From contig JAHJEO010000018.1 of assembly GCA_018825305.1 (NCBI GenBank), forward strand, positions 124,001-188,000: DNA of 64,000 nucleotides, in the 5' to 3' direction. Positions 49,068 through 60,262 of the stretch are shown piece by piece. The translations under genes and the position numbers were made by a program. The notes under the pieces are model-generated. The model was not told the DNA's origin. It saw nothing but the letters and a program-made list of their open reading frames with translations, and made no database searches. This DNA is from Gammaproteobacteria bacterium. Lineage in GTDB: Bacteria; Pseudomonadota; Gammaproteobacteria; Burkholderiales; Rhodocyclaceae. How positions within the stretch are numbered: position 1 is the stretch's first letter; each line of letters opens with the position of its first letter.

Positions 49068-50051
49068 ATGCATCCCGCGTTCTCCGTAATTTTTCTCACC
49101 ACGCTCATCGGCGCAGGCCAGGGCCTTTTCCTGGCCCTGTTTACCGCCCAGTCCTACGCCCTGTTCGATCTGCTGCCGAAGCAGGACAGCCACGCCTTCT
49201 ACGCCCACGGCAGCCTCATTGCCCTGCTGTTTCTGATCGGCGGGCTCATCGCCTCGTTCTTCCATCTCGGCCGGCCGGAGCGGGCCTGGCGTTCGGCGAC
49301 GCAGTGGCGCACGTCATGGCTGTCGCGCGAGGTGATCGTGCTGCCGGCGTTCATGGGCACGGTATTTCTCTATGGCATGGCGCACCTGCTCGACTTCAAG
49401 CCGGTGCTGGCAACATTGCCCGGCAACATCGCCATTGATCTGACGATGGTGCTCGGTGTTGTCGGCTGGGTGCTCGCCTTCGCGCTCTATGTCTGCACTG
49501 GCATGATCTACGCCTGCCTGCGCTTCCTGCGCGAGTGGCATTCGCCGCTGACGGTCATCAACTACATCCTGCTTGGCGGCGCCTCTGGTTTTACGCTGGC
49601 CACAGTGTTCGCAGCCTTCGCCGCGCCGGATCTGGTGCGCTTCTTTGCCGGCTGGGCTGTCGTCATCACGCTGCTTGGGCTGGTCAGTCGCGTCGCCTCG
49701 CTGATTCGCAATGCACGTCTCAAGCCGAAATCCACGCTACAGACGGCTATCGGCATCAAGCACCCCAGGATCGTTCAGAAGTCGCAGGGCTTCATGGGTG
49801 GTTCGTTCAATACCCGCGAGTTCTTCCACGGCAAGAGCGCCGGATTCCTGCGGTCGCTGAAATGGATATTCCTGCTGCTGGCCTTCGTTATTCCCGCCAT
49901 GTTGCTGGCGAGGGCACTAACCGGCCAAGGCGCGATGGAACTCATGCTGCTTGCCTTCATCGTGCAGTATCTTGGCCTGATGGCCGAGCGCTGGTTCTTT
50001 TTCGCCCAGGCCAATCATCCGCAAAACCTTTACTATCAGGCCATAGGGTAG
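49068..50051 (+). CDS. soeC: DmsC/NrfD-type membrane anchor SoeC-like
   Basis: MHPAFSVIFLTTLIGAGQGLFLALF; polytopic membrane protein. Confidence 0.87.
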   Translation: MHPAFSVIFLTTLIGAGQGLFLALFTAQSYALFDLLPKQDSHAFYAHGSLIALLFLIGGLIASFFHLGRPERAWRSATQWRTSWLSREVIVLPAFMGTVFLYGMAHLLDFKPVLATLPGNIAIDLTMVLGVVGWVLAFALYVCTGMIYACLRFLREWHSPLTVINYILLGGASGFTLATVFAAFAAPDLVRFFAGWAVVITLLGLVSRVASLIRNARLKPKSTLQTAIGIKHPRIVQKSQGFMGGSFNTREFFHGKSAGFLRSLKWIFLLLAFVIPAMLLARALTGQGAMELMLLAFIVQYLGLMAERWFFFAQANHPQNLYYQAIG

Positions 50052-50208
50052 AAATGCTGCTGCATCGCAACAGCGATGATGGTTGCGAGGCAGGCAACCT
50101 AGGAATATCATCACACTCTTAAATTCGCCGGCGCCGGCCAACTGTGCTGGCGCTTTTCATACCGATTCGTACCACCTTCACCCACAACACACTCTGCGAG
50201 GAAACGAA

Positions 50209-50436
50209 ATGAATTTCGACAAAGAACTCGACGCCCGCGGCCTCAACTGCCCGCTGCCCATCCTGCGCGCCAAGAAGGCCCTGGCTGAACTGACCGCCGG
50301 TCAGACCCTGCGCATCCTGGCCACCGACCCGGGCTCAGTGAAAGACTTCCAGGCTTTCGCCAAGCAGACCGGCAACGAACTGCTGTCCAGCGCCGAGAAG
50401 AACAAGGAATTCGAGTTCTTCATCAAGCGCAAGTGA
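50209..50436 (+). CDS. tusA: TusA-family sulfurtransferase
   Basis: DARGLNCPLPILRAKKAL. Confidence 0.93.
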   Translation: MNFDKELDARGLNCPLPILRAKKALAELTAGQTLRILATDPGSVKDFQAFAKQTGNELLSSAEKNKEFEFFIKRK

Positions 50437-50622
50437 TTTTCCCGCAGGCGGGACGCGATTGTGCTCCGCCTGCGTTGCTTCAAGTTCCGGACACAACAAC
50501 AACTCGCCGGATGCATCAATGCAATTGGCTTGACGATTTTCCGATCATGTCGATCAAGCAATAATTCGTGACGGGCGACTGCCACATCAGCCGCGTCAAT
50601 CTGAATGTCTAAGGAGGACACC

Positions 50623-51225
50623 ATGGGCGCCACCCCCGAAATCGCCGTCATCGATGACCTGATCCGCCAGCGTCTCGACGAGATCCTGCCGCAGAAGTTG
50701 CAGGAAATCCAGGAATCCAAGACTCCCTCGATGGCCATCATCGCCACCAAGGGCACGCTGGACTGGGCCTACCCGCCCTTCATCCTCGCCTCGACCGCCG
50801 CGGCGCTGGGCTGGGACGTCACCATCTTCTTCACCTTCTACGGCCTGCAACTGGTCAAGAAGGACGTTTCCGACCTCAAGGTCAGCCCGCTCGGCAACCC
50901 CGGCATGCCGATGAAAATGCCTTTTGGCCCCGACTGGTTCAAGAGCATCAACTGGAACATCCCCAACGTCATCCAGGCCGGCATTCCCGGCTTCGAGACC
51001 GTGGCCACCAAGCTGATGCAGCAAACCATCGCCAACAACGGCGTGGCCAAGATCGAGGAACTGCGCGAACTGAGCCAGGAGGCGGGCGTCAAGTTCGTCG
51101 TCTGCCAGATGACCGTCGAACTCTTCGGCTTCAACCATGAGGACTTCGTCGACGGCATGGACTACGTCGGCGCGGCCTCCTTCCTGCCGGTTGCCCAGAC
51201 GGCCGACGTCACGCTCTTCATTTGA
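50623..51225 (+). CDS. dsrE2: DsrE2-like DsrE/F/peroxiredoxin-family protein
   Basis: Membrane-associated DsrE family pattern (KGTLDWAYPPFILASTAAALGWDVTIFFTFYGL...VVCQMTVELFGF); AAGGAGG SD before MGATPE. Confidence 0.85.
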   Translation: MGATPEIAVIDDLIRQRLDEILPQKLQEIQESKTPSMAIIATKGTLDWAYPPFILASTAAALGWDVTIFFTFYGLQLVKKDVSDLKVSPLGNPGMPMKMPFGPDWFKSINWNIPNVIQAGIPGFETVATKLMQQTIANNGVAKIEELRELSQEAGVKFVVCQMTVELFGFNHEDFVDGMDYVGAASFLPVAQTADVTLFI

Positions 51226-51252
51226 TGTTGTTAATTTGCAACATGAACAATG

Positions 51253-51276
51253 AGCGCCCCGCGATGGGGCGCTTTT
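51253..51276 (+). terminator. Rho-independent terminator after dsrE2
   Basis: GCGCCCCgcgatGGGGCGCTTTTCT. Confidence 0.8.
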
Positions 51277-51411
51277 CTGTTGCGGGCGATGCGTCCGCCC
51301 CACTATAGTTCGGACAGTCCCTCAGTCCAGAACACGGGGCTGAGTCGCAAGTTCAGGTTTGGTTTGTAACCCATTGATCCAACGTACCCTGCGTCGCGGG
51401 AGGAGAAATAA

Positions 51412-52707
51412 ATGAAGCTCAAGAAGATCGCTGCACTGCTTGCCGTTGCCGGCCTTTCGGCCCCGGCCTTTGCCACCAACGGCATGAACCTTCCGGGCTA
51501 CGGCCCGGTCGCCGCCGGCATGGGCGGTGCCTCGATGGCTTACGACAACGGCAACGCCGGCCTGATCAACAACCCCGCCACGCTCGGCCTGCGTGCCAGC
51601 GGCACCAGCCGTGTCGATATCGCGGTCGGCGGTCTTCATCCCGACGTTAGCGCCACCTCGACGGCCGGGGCAGGAAGTATTGCTTCCAGCGCCAAAGAGT
51701 TCTACATGCCTGCCATGGGCTATGTGCGCAAGGATGGCAAGGTCACTTGGGGTATCGGCATGATGTCGCAAGGCGGCATGGGCACGGACTTCGGTCGCAA
51801 CTCTTGGATGAGCGGTGGTAGCGGCCTTCCCCTGCGCACCGAGCTCGGTGTCGGACGCGTCTTGTTCCCGCTGGTCTTCAGCGTGACCGATACTTTGACT
51901 GTCGGCGGTACGTTCGACTACGTTTGGGGTGGCTTGGATATGCAGTCTATGCTGTCTGCGGCTCAGTTCGGCGGAATGGGCGGAACAACAACAGGCGGCC
52001 TTAACTCGATTGGTCTTGTTCACTTTGATTTCAACAAGGGTACCGACAAGTTCTCCCAGGCGCTTACGACCAGTGGTACGGCGGTAAATCTTGGCTTCAC
52101 TTGGGCGGCGACACCCCAACTGTCCATCGGCGGCGTGTATCACTCCAAGACTTCGCTGGGGGATATGTCAGGTAACGGCACTTATACCAGCGGCACAACC
52201 CTTGCCACTGGCGGAACCCGCGGCACTTTCAAGCTGATTGATTTTCAGTGGCCGGAAACCTACGGTCTGGGTATTTCGTACCAAGCGACCGATCGCCTCC
52301 AGCTTGTCCTCGACTACAAGGACATCGCTTGGGACAAGGCGATGGATTTCATGCGTGTCCGCTTTACATCGGCCGCGGGAACCGCGTCGATCAACATGCC
52401 TTTGAACTGGCAACGGCAGCAGGTGGTGCAACTGGGCATGTCCTACAAGATGGACGACAACATCACGCTGCGCGCCGGATATAACGCCGGAAAGAACCCG
52501 ATCCCGTCTGGCAATCTCAACCCGCTTTTTCCTGCCATCGTCGACACCCACGTGACTTTGGGCTTTGGCTACGTCATCAACAAGAAAATGTCGGCTGATT
52601 TTTCTTATGCGTACTCTCCGAAGGTTTCTCAGACTAATGCCGGCATGGGCGCCACTGCGAGCCATGAGCAGCAAAGCTGGCAGGCGATGTTCAGCAACCG
52701 CTTCTAA
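51412..52707 (+). CDS. OmpP1/FadL-family outer membrane protein
   Basis: Signal peptide; TNGMNLPGYGPVAAGMGGASMAYDNGNAGLINNPATLG; C-terminal F. Confidence 0.88.
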   Translation: MKLKKIAALLAVAGLSAPAFATNGMNLPGYGPVAAGMGGASMAYDNGNAGLINNPATLGLRASGTSRVDIAVGGLHPDVSATSTAGAGSIASSAKEFYMPAMGYVRKDGKVTWGIGMMSQGGMGTDFGRNSWMSGGSGLPLRTELGVGRVLFPLVFSVTDTLTVGGTFDYVWGGLDMQSMLSAAQFGGMGGTTTGGLNSIGLVHFDFNKGTDKFSQALTTSGTAVNLGFTWAATPQLSIGGVYHSKTSLGDMSGNGTYTSGTTLATGGTRGTFKLIDFQWPETYGLGISYQATDRLQLVLDYKDIAWDKAMDFMRVRFTSAAGTASINMPLNWQRQQVVQLGMSYKMDDNITLRAGYNAGKNPIPSGNLNPLFPAIVDTHVTLGFGYVINKKMSADFSYAYSPKVSQTNAGMGATASHEQQSWQAMFSNRF

Positions 52708-52731
52708 TCCGGGTGCTGTAATTCAGGCTAG

Positions 52732-52768
52732 AATCGGCGACGCATATTGCGTCGCCGATTTTTTTTCG
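52732..52768 (+). terminator. Rho-independent terminator
   Basis: AATCGGCGACGCatattGCGTCGCCGATTTTTTTT. Confidence 0.9.
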
Positions 52769-52817
52769 GCCTTCGTTTCATAAAAAATTATCACCCACCA
52801 AAACAAAAGGAGACTCC

Positions 52818-53690
52818 ATGAAACGCATTCTCACGGGTGCTGCCCTGATGCTTGCCGCCGTGTCCGCCTGGGCGCTGCAACCCTTTGTTCATGCCGATGC
52901 CAAGGTTGCCGGTGGCGGTGTCAAGGCCGCAATGGCGGCCGCCGAGCAGAAACTTACCGGCGCGGGTTTCACCGTGGTCGGCAAGCATCAGCCGCAGGGC
53001 ATCCCAAGCCATGGAGTTATCGTCGTGACCGACAACGGCCTGACCGACGCGCTCAAGGCGGTGGGTGGTACTGCTGTCGTCGGAGTTCCCATCCGCGTCG
53101 GCGTCAAGTCCGATGGTACGGTGTCCTACGTCAACCCGGAATACTGGGGCCGCGCCTACCTGCGCAAGAACTATGGCAAGGCCGAAGGCGCCTACAAGGC
53201 AGTCGCTGGCAAGTTGCAGACCGCTTTCGGTGCTGGCAAGCCCTTCGGTGGCGAAGTCGATACCGACGACCTGTCGAGCTACCGATACATGTTCGGCATG
53301 GAGCGGTTCGATGACCGCGCCACCATCAAGGACTGGGGTAACTTCGATGCCGCCGTCAAGGCGGTTCACGATAATCTGGGCAAGGGTGTTGCCGGTTTGA
53401 GCAAGGTGTATGAGATCGTCTATGCCGACAAGAAGCTGGCCGTCTTCGGCGTGGCGATGAACGATCCGAAAGCCGGTGAAGGCTATTGGATGGGCAAGAT
53501 CAACGGCGCCGAGCACATAGCCGCGCTGCCGTGGGAGGTGTTCGTGGTTGATGGCAAGGTGATGGCGCTGCACGGCCGCTTCCGCACCGCGCTGGCCTTC
53601 CCGTCGCTGACCATGGGCCAGTTCATGGCGATCGGCGACCATCCTGATTCCACGCTGAAAATGATGGAAGACGTTGCCGGGGTCAAGTAA
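52818..53690 (+). CDS. Exported hypothetical protein with possible DUF302-like segment
   Basis: Signal peptide MKRILTGAALMLAAVSAWA; family assignment tentative. Confidence 0.6.
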   Translation: MKRILTGAALMLAAVSAWALQPFVHADAKVAGGGVKAAMAAAEQKLTGAGFTVVGKHQPQGIPSHGVIVVTDNGLTDALKAVGGTAVVGVPIRVGVKSDGTVSYVNPEYWGRAYLRKNYGKAEGAYKAVAGKLQTAFGAGKPFGGEVDTDDLSSYRYMFGMERFDDRATIKDWGNFDAAVKAVHDNLGKGVAGLSKVYEIVYADKKLAVFGVAMNDPKAGEGYWMGKINGAEHIAALPWEVFVVDGKVMALHGRFRTALAFPSLTMGQFMAIGDHPDSTLKMMEDVAGVK

Positions 53691-53724
53691 CACCGGCTCG
53701 ATCCGCGCGCCCGCCGCTTACTAC

Positions 53725-53752
53725 CGCGGCGTGGCGCCAGCACCGACTTTTC
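53725..53752 (+). repeat. Dispersed repeat R1 (degenerate)
   Basis: ccgcggcgtggcgccagcaccgactttt next to valS 3' end. Confidence 0.55.
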
Positions 53753-53757
53753 CGGCT

Positions 53758-56595
53758 TTACCCGAGGCGCTGCAACTGTAGCGCCAGCTTCTCGCGCAAT
53801 GCGTTGAAGCTGACCAGGCGCTCGCGCTCCTGCGCCACGACCGCTGCTGGCGCACGCTCGACAAAGCTTGGCGTTTCCAGTTTTTTCCCGGTCTTGGCTA
53901 TCTCGCCTTCTATGCGCGCAAGCTCTTTGCCCAGGCGTAGCTTCTCGGCCGCAACGTCGATCTCGACCTTTAGCATCAGTCGGAACTGGCCGACGATCTG
54001 CACCGGTGCGTCCGAGTCAGGCAACGCGTCCGCGACCACAACCTCCGACAGTCGGGCCAGGGCCGCCAGATAGGGCGCAAGTGATTCAAGCCTGGCGGTA
54101 TCGTCGCTGTTGGCACCCGCACCAACTAGCGGCACCTTCAGCGCCGGCGAGATGTTCATTTCACCGCGCAGGCTGCGGCATGCCGTGACCATCTCTTTCA
54201 GTAAGGCGATTTTGTTTTCGGCAGAGACATCGATGCGTGCGGGTTCGCTTGCCGGGTAGGCCTGCAGCATGATCGATTCGCCTTCGCGACCGGTCAGACC
54301 CTTCAGCGACTGCCAAAGCTCTTCGGTGATGAAGGGGATCAAGGGATGCGCCAGCCGCAGGGTGGCTTCGAGCACACGCACCAATGTGCGCCGGGTGGCG
54401 CGCTGTGCAGCGGCGCTTTCTGATTGCAGGGCAACCTTGGCGAGTTCCAGATACCAGTCGCAGTATTCGTCCCAGACGAATTCGTAAATGGCGCGTGCCA
54501 GCAGGTCGAAACGGTAGTCGGCAAAATGCCTGGCAACCTCGGCCTCGGTACGTTGCAGGCGCGAGACGATCCAGCGGTCGGCATCGCTGTAATCGAAATC
54601 GGCAGCGTCGTCGAGGCCAACATCGTGGCCGTCGCAATTCATCAGCACATAGCGCGTGGCGTTCCACAGCTTGTTGCAGAAGTTGCGGTAGCCCTCGCAG
54701 CGGTTCAGGTCGAACTTGATGTCGCGTCCGGGGCTGGCGAGCGAAAGGAAGGTGAAGCGCAAGGCGTCGGTGCCGAAGGCCGGAATGCCGTCCGGGAATT
54801 CCTTGCGGGTGCGCTTCTCGATCTTGGCGGCGTCCCTCGGATTCATCAGGCCGGTGGTGCGCTTCTTCACCAGTTCGTCGATGCCGATGCCGTCGATTAG
54901 GTCGATGGGGTCGAGCACGTTGCCCTTGGACTTCGACATTTTCTGGCCCTCGGCATCGCGGATCAGGCCGTGGACATAGACGTGCTTGAAGGGAATCCTG
55001 CCGGTGATGTGCTTGGTCATCATGACCATGCGCGCCACCCAGAAGAAGATGATGTCGAAGCCGGTGACCAGCACTGTCGAGGGCAGGTAGAGGTCTAGCG
55101 CGGGATTCGACTTGGCTGGCCACTCGGGTGTCCAGTCCAGGGTCGAAAAGGGCCAGAGTGCCGATGAATACCAGGTGTCGAGTACGTCCGGATCGCGCTC
55201 CAGGCCACCGTCGTAGCCGTCGATTTTCGCCTGTGCGTAGGCTTCCGCTTCGTCGTGGGCGACATAGACCCGGCCGTCGTCCGAATACCATGCCGGGATC
55301 TGGTGGCCCCACCACAGCTGGCGCGAAATGCACCAGTCCTGGATGTTGTTGAGCCACTGGTTGTAGGTGTTGACCCATTGCTCCGGGACGAACTTGATCT
55401 CGCCGCTCGCGACACATTCCAACGCCTTGGCGGCGATGCTCTTGCCGTCGTCGCCCGGCTTGCTCATGGCGACGAACCATTGGTCCGTAAGCATCGGCTC
55501 GATGACCACGCCGGTGCGGTCGCCGCGGGGAACCATCAGTTTGTGCGGCTTGGTCGAGACGAGCAGGCCTTGGGCCTCGAGGTCGGCGACGATGGCCTTG
55601 CGCGCATCGTAGCGGTCCATGCCGCGATACTTTTCGGGGCCGTGCTCGTTGATGCGGGCATCGAGGGTGAGGATGGATATCGGTGCGAGGCCGTGACGAT
55701 GACCAACCTGCCAGTCGTTGAAGTCGTGCGCCGGGGTGATCTTGACGCAGCCGGTGCCGAATTCCTTGTCGACGTAGGCATCCGAAATCACCGGAATGCT
55801 GCGGTCGCACAGGGGCAGGCGGACATGCTTGCCGATGAGGTGGGCGTAGCGCTCGTCCTCGGGGTTAACGGCCACGGCGACGTCGCCGAGCAGTGTTTCC
55901 GGGCGTGTGGTGGCGACCGTCAGGGACCCGTTGCCGCAGTCGAACGGGTAGCTGATTTCCCACATGAATCCGTCTTCCTCTTCGCTGACGACTTCGAGGT
56001 CGGAGACGGCGGTGAGCAGCTTCGGGTCCCAGTTGACGAGGCGCTTGCCACGGTAGATCAGGCCTTCCTTGTGGAGGCGCACGAAGGTCTCGGTGACGAT
56101 CTTGGACAGGCCCGCATCCATGGTGAAGCGTTCGCGGCTCCAGTCGGGGCTGGTGCCGAGTCGGCGCATCTGGCGGGTGATGCTGCCGCCCGAGTATTCC
56201 TTCCACTCCCACACTTTTTCGAGAAACTTCTCTCGGCCGAGGTCGTGGCGCGAAACGCCCTGAGCATCGAGCTGGCGTTCGACCACGATCTGGGTGGCGA
56301 TGCCGGCATGGTCGGTGCCGGGCTGCCACAGCGTGTTGGCGCCGCGCATGCGGTGGTAGCGCGTTAGCGAATCCATGATGGCCTGGTTGAAACCGTGGCC
56401 CATATGCAGCGTGCCCGTCACGTTAGGTGGCGGCAGCAGGATGCAGAAATTGTCCGATTTCGTGGTGTCGAGGCCGGCGGCGAAATAGCCGTGCGCCTCC
56501 CATTCGGGGTACCAGCGGCGCTCGATGGCGGCGGGCTCGAAGCTCTTGGCGAGTTCCATGACTTGGGGCTGGGAGAGGGGCGGATAAGCCCGCAA
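53758..56595 (-). CDS. valS: Valyl-tRNA synthetase
   Basis: [33 protein letters not shown]. Confidence 0.96.
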   Translation of the reverse strand: MRAYPPLSQPQVMELAKSFEPAAIERRWYPEWEAHGYFAAGLDTTKSDNFCILLPPPNVTGTLHMGHGFNQAIMDSLTRYHRMRGANTLWQPGTDHAGIATQIVVERQLDAQGVSRHDLGREKFLEKVWEWKEYSGGSITRQMRRLGTSPDWSRERFTMDAGLSKIVTETFVRLHKEGLIYRGKRLVNWDPKLLTAVSDLEVVSEEEDGFMWEISYPFDCGNGSLTVATTRPETLLGDVAVAVNPEDERYAHLIGKHVRLPLCDRSIPVISDAYVDKEFGTGCVKITPAHDFNDWQVGHRHGLAPISILTLDARINEHGPEKYRGMDRYDARKAIVADLEAQGLLVSTKPHKLMVPRGDRTGVVIEPMLTDQWFVAMSKPGDDGKSIAAKALECVASGEIKFVPEQWVNTYNQWLNNIQDWCISRQLWWGHQIPAWYSDDGRVYVAHDEAEAYAQAKIDGYDGGLERDPDVLDTWYSSALWPFSTLDWTPEWPAKSNPALDLYLPSTVLVTGFDIIFFWVARMVMMTKHITGRIPFKHVYVHGLIRDAEGQKMSKSKGNVLDPIDLIDGIGIDELVKKRTTGLMNPRDAAKIEKRTRKEFPDGIPAFGTDALRFTFLSLASPGRDIKFDLNRCEGYRNFCNKLWNATRYVLMNCDGHDVGLDDAADFDYSDADRWIVSRLQRTEAEVARHFADYRFDLLARAIYEFVWDEYCDWYLELAKVALQSESAAAQRATRRTLVRVLEATLRLAHPLIPFITEELWQSLKGLTGREGESIMLQAYPASEPARIDVSAENKIALLKEMVTACRSLRGEMNISPALKVPLVGAGANSDDTARLESLAPYLAALARLSEVVVADALPDSDAPVQIVGQFRLMLKVEIDVAAEKLRLGKELARIEGEIAKTGKKLETPSFVERAPAAVVAQERERLVSFNALREKLALQLQRLG

Positions 56596-56647
56596 TTATA
56601 AGCGCCGCACAGCCCGCGACAGGCGGTCGCGGCAGTTGCCGCCACTC

Positions 56648-57136
56648 TCAGTCGGCGGGCGGCGGCGCTTCCGTGTCGACTTCGAGTGCGGCGTGCAGCC
56701 TGGGCAACAGCGTCATGCGGGCCTGGGTGTTGATCTGCGCCACTAGCTGGTCGGTGACGCCGTCGAGGACGCGCATCAGCAGTGGTGGCAACTGCTCGTC
56801 GAGCCAGAGCGCGAGCTCCCGCCGCAGGATTTCACGCTGATGCGGCAGGGCTGTCGTCAGTCGCGAACGCAGCATTGCTTCGATGTCGTCACTGGTGATC
56901 GCTGCCGGTTGGACGATTTCCTCGGACTCGGTCACAACTTCGGTGAGGACGGGGATGTCCTCCGCCTCCGGGACTTCGGTAATGGTCTCGGCAGCCGGCT
57001 CGGCCACAACGTCCGTTTCCGCCGCTGGCGAAAAAGTCGGCGCTGGCGGGACGGCGGCAACGGGAGGTTCGCCTGCGACGAAGGCGCGGTGGCGGCGCAT
57101 CAGCGAGTCGGCCTTGTCTAAGATGTCGTCTGTCAT
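56648..57136 (-). CDS. Hypothetical protein between holC and valS
   Basis: MTDDILDKADSLMRRHRAFVAGEPPVAAVPPAPTF...; dispersed repeat lies in its N-terminal coding region. Confidence 0.75.
   Translation of the reverse strand: MTDDILDKADSLMRRHRAFVAGEPPVAAVPPAPTFSPAAETDVVAEPAAETITEVPEAEDIPVLTEVVTESEEIVQPAAITSDDIEAMLRSRLTTALPHQREILRRELALWLDEQLPPLLMRVLDGVTDQLVAQINTQARMTLLPRLHAALEVDTEAPPPAD
57031..57058 (-). repeat. Dispersed repeat R1 inside a coding sequence
   Basis: aaaaagtcggcgctggcgggacggcggc, identical to the 2287 copy; read as AVPPAPTF in the hypothetical CDS. Confidence 0.85.
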
Positions 57137-57149
57137 GGCATCAGTGCGG

Positions 57150-57569
57150 CTAGGTGCCCACCTCCCGGGATTCAGGGGCGTAGCCGCGTTCGCGGTAGAA
57201 CTTGAAGCGCTCACGGGCGGGCAGGCGAACGGCGTCGTCACTACTAATCAGTTCGATCAGTTCCTCGAAGCGGGAAAACCCCGACGGCAGTTCGTCACCG
57301 AGGTTCAGCAAGGCCTTGTCGTGGGGGATGGCATCGAGGCGATCGGTGATGACGATAGGTGACTCGGCCGCGAGCGGTGACCCGGCAAGGGCGTGCGGAA
57401 CAAAACCGGTCGCTACCTGGGTCCACAGCAGGCGGTCGAGCTGGGTGGCGGCATCCGCCTGTGGGACATAGACCAGCACCTTGCGTTTTGCTGCTGCAGC
57501 CTCGTTCAGCCAGCGTGCCGCGGCTGCCAGGCGGTCGCTTGCACCATGGAGGAAGAGGATGCGCGTCAT
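57150..57569 (-). CDS. holC: DNA polymerase III subunit chi
   Basis: MTRILFLHGASDRLAAAARWLNEAAAAKRKVLVYVP; position after pepA. Confidence 0.85.
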   Translation of the reverse strand: MTRILFLHGASDRLAAAARWLNEAAAAKRKVLVYVPQADAATQLDRLLWTQVATGFVPHALAGSPLAAESPIVITDRLDAIPHDKALLNLGDELPSGFSRFEELIELISSDDAVRLPARERFKFYRERGYAPESREVGT

Positions 57570-57574
57570 CGCGA

Positions 57575-59071
57575 TCAGTCGGCGATGCCGGCGCGTGCCA
57601 TAAGAAAGTGGGCGAGCAGCGGTAGCGGGCGCCCGGTCGATCCCTTCTTCTTGCCGCCATGCCAGGCGGTGCCGGCGATATCGAGGTGGGCCCAGTCGTA
57701 CTTCTTGGCGAAGCGCGACAGGAAGCAGGCCGCGGTGATCGATCCACCGGGGCGTCCGCCGATGTTCGCCATATCGGCAAAATTGCTTTTCAGTTGCTCC
57801 TGATAATCTTCCCACAGCGGCAACTGCCAAGCCCGGTCGTGGGCTTCGCGGCCGGCATCGAGAAGTTCTCTGGCAAGGCCATCGTCGTTGGCGAAGAGGC
57901 CGCTGACGACGTGGCCGAGCGCGATGACGCATGCGCCGGTCAGGGTCGCGACGTCAACCACGCAAGCGGGGTCGAAGCGCTCGCTGTAGGTCAGTGCATC
58001 GCAGAGGATCAGTCGACCCTCGGCGTCGGTGTTGAGAATCTCGATGGTCTGGCCGGACATCGAGGTGACCACGTCGCCGGGCCGGGTGGCCTGGCCGCCC
58101 GGCATGTTCTCGGTGGCCGGCACGACGGCGATGACGTTGAGCGGCAGTTTCATCAGAGCGGCCGCCTTGATCGCTCCGATCACGCTGGCGGCGCCCGACA
58201 TGTCGTATTTCATCTCGTCCATCTCGGGCGCCGGTTTCAACGAAATGCCACCGGTGTCGAAGGTGACTCCCTTGCCGACCAGTACCACCGGCTTGTCGGC
58301 AGATTTTCCACCGTTGTAGTGCAGAACGATGAACTTGGGCGGCTGGTGCGAGCCGCGTGAAACCGACAGCAGGCTGTGCATGCCAAGCTTGTCCATGTCC
58401 TCGCGTTCGAGCACCTCCGCTTTCAGACCGAGTTCTCCGGCCAGTACCAGTGACTGTTCGGCGAGGTAGGTCGGCGTGCAGAAATTGGCTGGCAGGTTGG
58501 CCAGGTCTTTCATCAGCGATTGACCTGCGGCGATGGCCTCGCCCTGAATCAGCGCGGCCTCGGCGGCGGCGAGTTCGGAGCGTCGTTCGACGCAGAAGGT
58601 CACCTTGCGCAGCGGGCGGCGGACGTCGTCCTTCTTCGACTTGAGGCGGTCGAAGCGGTAGAGCGTTTCGTGGGCGACCATCGCGGCCTGACGTACCCGC
58701 CAGGAAACCCCGCGCTTTTTCACCGGTAGTTCGGTCAGGAATACCGTGCCGTCGAAACCACCGGTTTCGTTTAGTGTCTTGATCGCCGTGGCGATGGCAT
58801 CGCGGTATTCCTTCTCGCGGAATTCCTTTTCCTTGCCCAGGCCGACCAGCAGAACCCGGTCGGCCTCGGTGCCGGGGACGTTGTGCAGCAGCAGGGTCGA
58901 GCCTGCCTTGCCTTCCATGTCGCCACGCCGCAGCAGGTCGGACAGGTGCTGGCGGGCGGCGTTGTCGATGAGTTCTGCTGGGACGGAGAGCTTGCGCGGC
59001 TCGAACACGCCGACGACAACGCAGGCACTGCGCTGCTTCTCGGGGCTGCCGCTTTTTATGCTAAATTCCAC
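57575..59071 (-). CDS. pepA: Leucyl aminopeptidase (M17)
   Basis: [30 protein letters not shown]. Confidence 0.96.
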   Translation of the reverse strand: MEFSIKSGSPEKQRSACVVVGVFEPRKLSVPAELIDNAARQHLSDLLRRGDMEGKAGSTLLLHNVPGTEADRVLLVGLGKEKEFREKEYRDAIATAIKTLNETGGFDGTVFLTELPVKKRGVSWRVRQAAMVAHETLYRFDRLKSKKDDVRRPLRKVTFCVERRSELAAAEAALIQGEAIAAGQSLMKDLANLPANFCTPTYLAEQSLVLAGELGLKAEVLEREDMDKLGMHSLLSVSRGSHQPPKFIVLHYNGGKSADKPVVLVGKGVTFDTGGISLKPAPEMDEMKYDMSGAASVIGAIKAAALMKLPLNVIAVVPATENMPGGQATRPGDVVTSMSGQTIEILNTDAEGRLILCDALTYSERFDPACVVDVATLTGACVIALGHVVSGLFANDDGLARELLDAGREAHDRAWQLPLWEDYQEQLKSNFADMANIGGRPGGSITAACFLSRFAKKYDWAHLDIAGTAWHGGKKKGSTGRPLPLLAHFLMARAGIAD

Positions 59072-59182
59072 GGGCTATTTCCTCGCTGGGGTGGTCTCGA
59101 ATTTCGAGAAATCGTCATCTTCCGGGGCGTGATCGCCTCGGGGCCATTATCTCCGGTTTTTTTGCAAAACGTCAAAGCCCGC

Positions 59183-60262
59183 ATGATCTTCCGGCGCGCC
59201 GCCCAGCGCGAATTTACCCAGAACGCCGTCGCGGTATTTGTCGCGCTCTTTGCGATTCTGCTGACCACCCAGCTGATTCGCCTGTTAGGCGATGCGGCCG
59301 GCGGCGGCATCGCCCCCGAGGCGGTGGCGGCGCTGCTGGGTTTCAATGCGCTCAATTACCTGTCCATCCTCCTTTCGCTGACTTTGTTCATCTCGGTGCT
59401 GCTCGCCCTGTCGCGCGCCTATCGGGATTCGGAAATGGCGGTGTGGCTTTCGAGCGGTGTTTCCCTTGTGACCTGGGTCAATCCGGTGCTGCGCTTCGCG
59501 CTGCCACTGGTGGCGGTGATAGCGACGTTTTCCCTGTTCCTGGCCCCCTGGGCCCTCAACAAGAGCGCTGAGTATCGCAATCGCATGGATCAGCGCGATG
59601 ATGCCTCGCGCGTGTCGCCCGGGTCGTTCAAGGAATCCGGCAATGCCGAAAGGGTGTTTTTTGTCGAGGCCGGTGCTGGCGCCGATGGGCGAGTCAAGAA
59701 CATTTTCATCAGTTCGGTGCAGCATGGTCGCCTCGGCGTGATGGCGGCCGCCGAGGGTTTCAGTGAAGTCCATGCCAATGGCGACCGCTTTCTGGTGCTC
59801 GGCCAAGGGCGACGTTACGAGGGCACGCCGGGCACCACGGAATACCGGGTGATGGAATTCGACCGCTACGCCATCCGCACCGAATCGCGCGAGATGCGCG
59901 GGGTCGAGAAATCACCCAAGCACATGTCTACACTCGACTTGATGAAGGATCCGCGGCCCGACTTTCTCGGCGAACTGGTCTGGCGCATCGGCATTCCCTT
60001 GTCCGCCCTGACTCTGGCCTTGCTGGCGATTCCCTTGTCATTTGCCAATCCGCGTGGCGGGCGCACCAATAACCTGGTGTTCGCGTTGCTGACCTACATG
60101 ATCTACAGCAATCTCCTGAGCGTGAGCCAGGCTTGGGTGATCCAGGGCAAGGTGAGCTTTGCCGTCGGTGTCTGGGCGGTGCATGTCGTCATGTTCTTCG
60201 GCCTGCTGTTGTTGTTCTCGCGGCGCCTTGTGGTGTTTTCGTGGGGACGGCTATGGCGTTGA
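59183..60262 (+). CDS. lptF: LPS export permease LptF
   Basis: MIFRRAAQREFTQNAVAVFVALFAILLTTQLIRLLG; divergent from pepA. Confidence 0.93.
   Translation: MIFRRAAQREFTQNAVAVFVALFAILLTTQLIRLLGDAAGGGIAPEAVAALLGFNALNYLSILLSLTLFISVLLALSRAYRDSEMAVWLSSGVSLVTWVNPVLRFALPLVAVIATFSLFLAPWALNKSAEYRNRMDQRDDASRVSPGSFKESGNAERVFFVEAGAGADGRVKNIFISSVQHGRLGVMAAAEGFSEVHANGDRFLVLGQGRRYEGTPGTTEYRVMEFDRYAIRTESREMRGVEKSPKHMSTLDLMKDPRPDFLGELVWRIGIPLSALTLALLAIPLSFANPRGGRTNNLVFALLTYMIYSNLLSVSQAWVIQGKVSFAVGVWAVHVVMFFGLLLLFSRRLVVFSWGRLWR

Noticed and set aside
55255-56367. 370-aa ORF antisense to valS
   Set aside because: Shadow ORF; valS is unambiguous.
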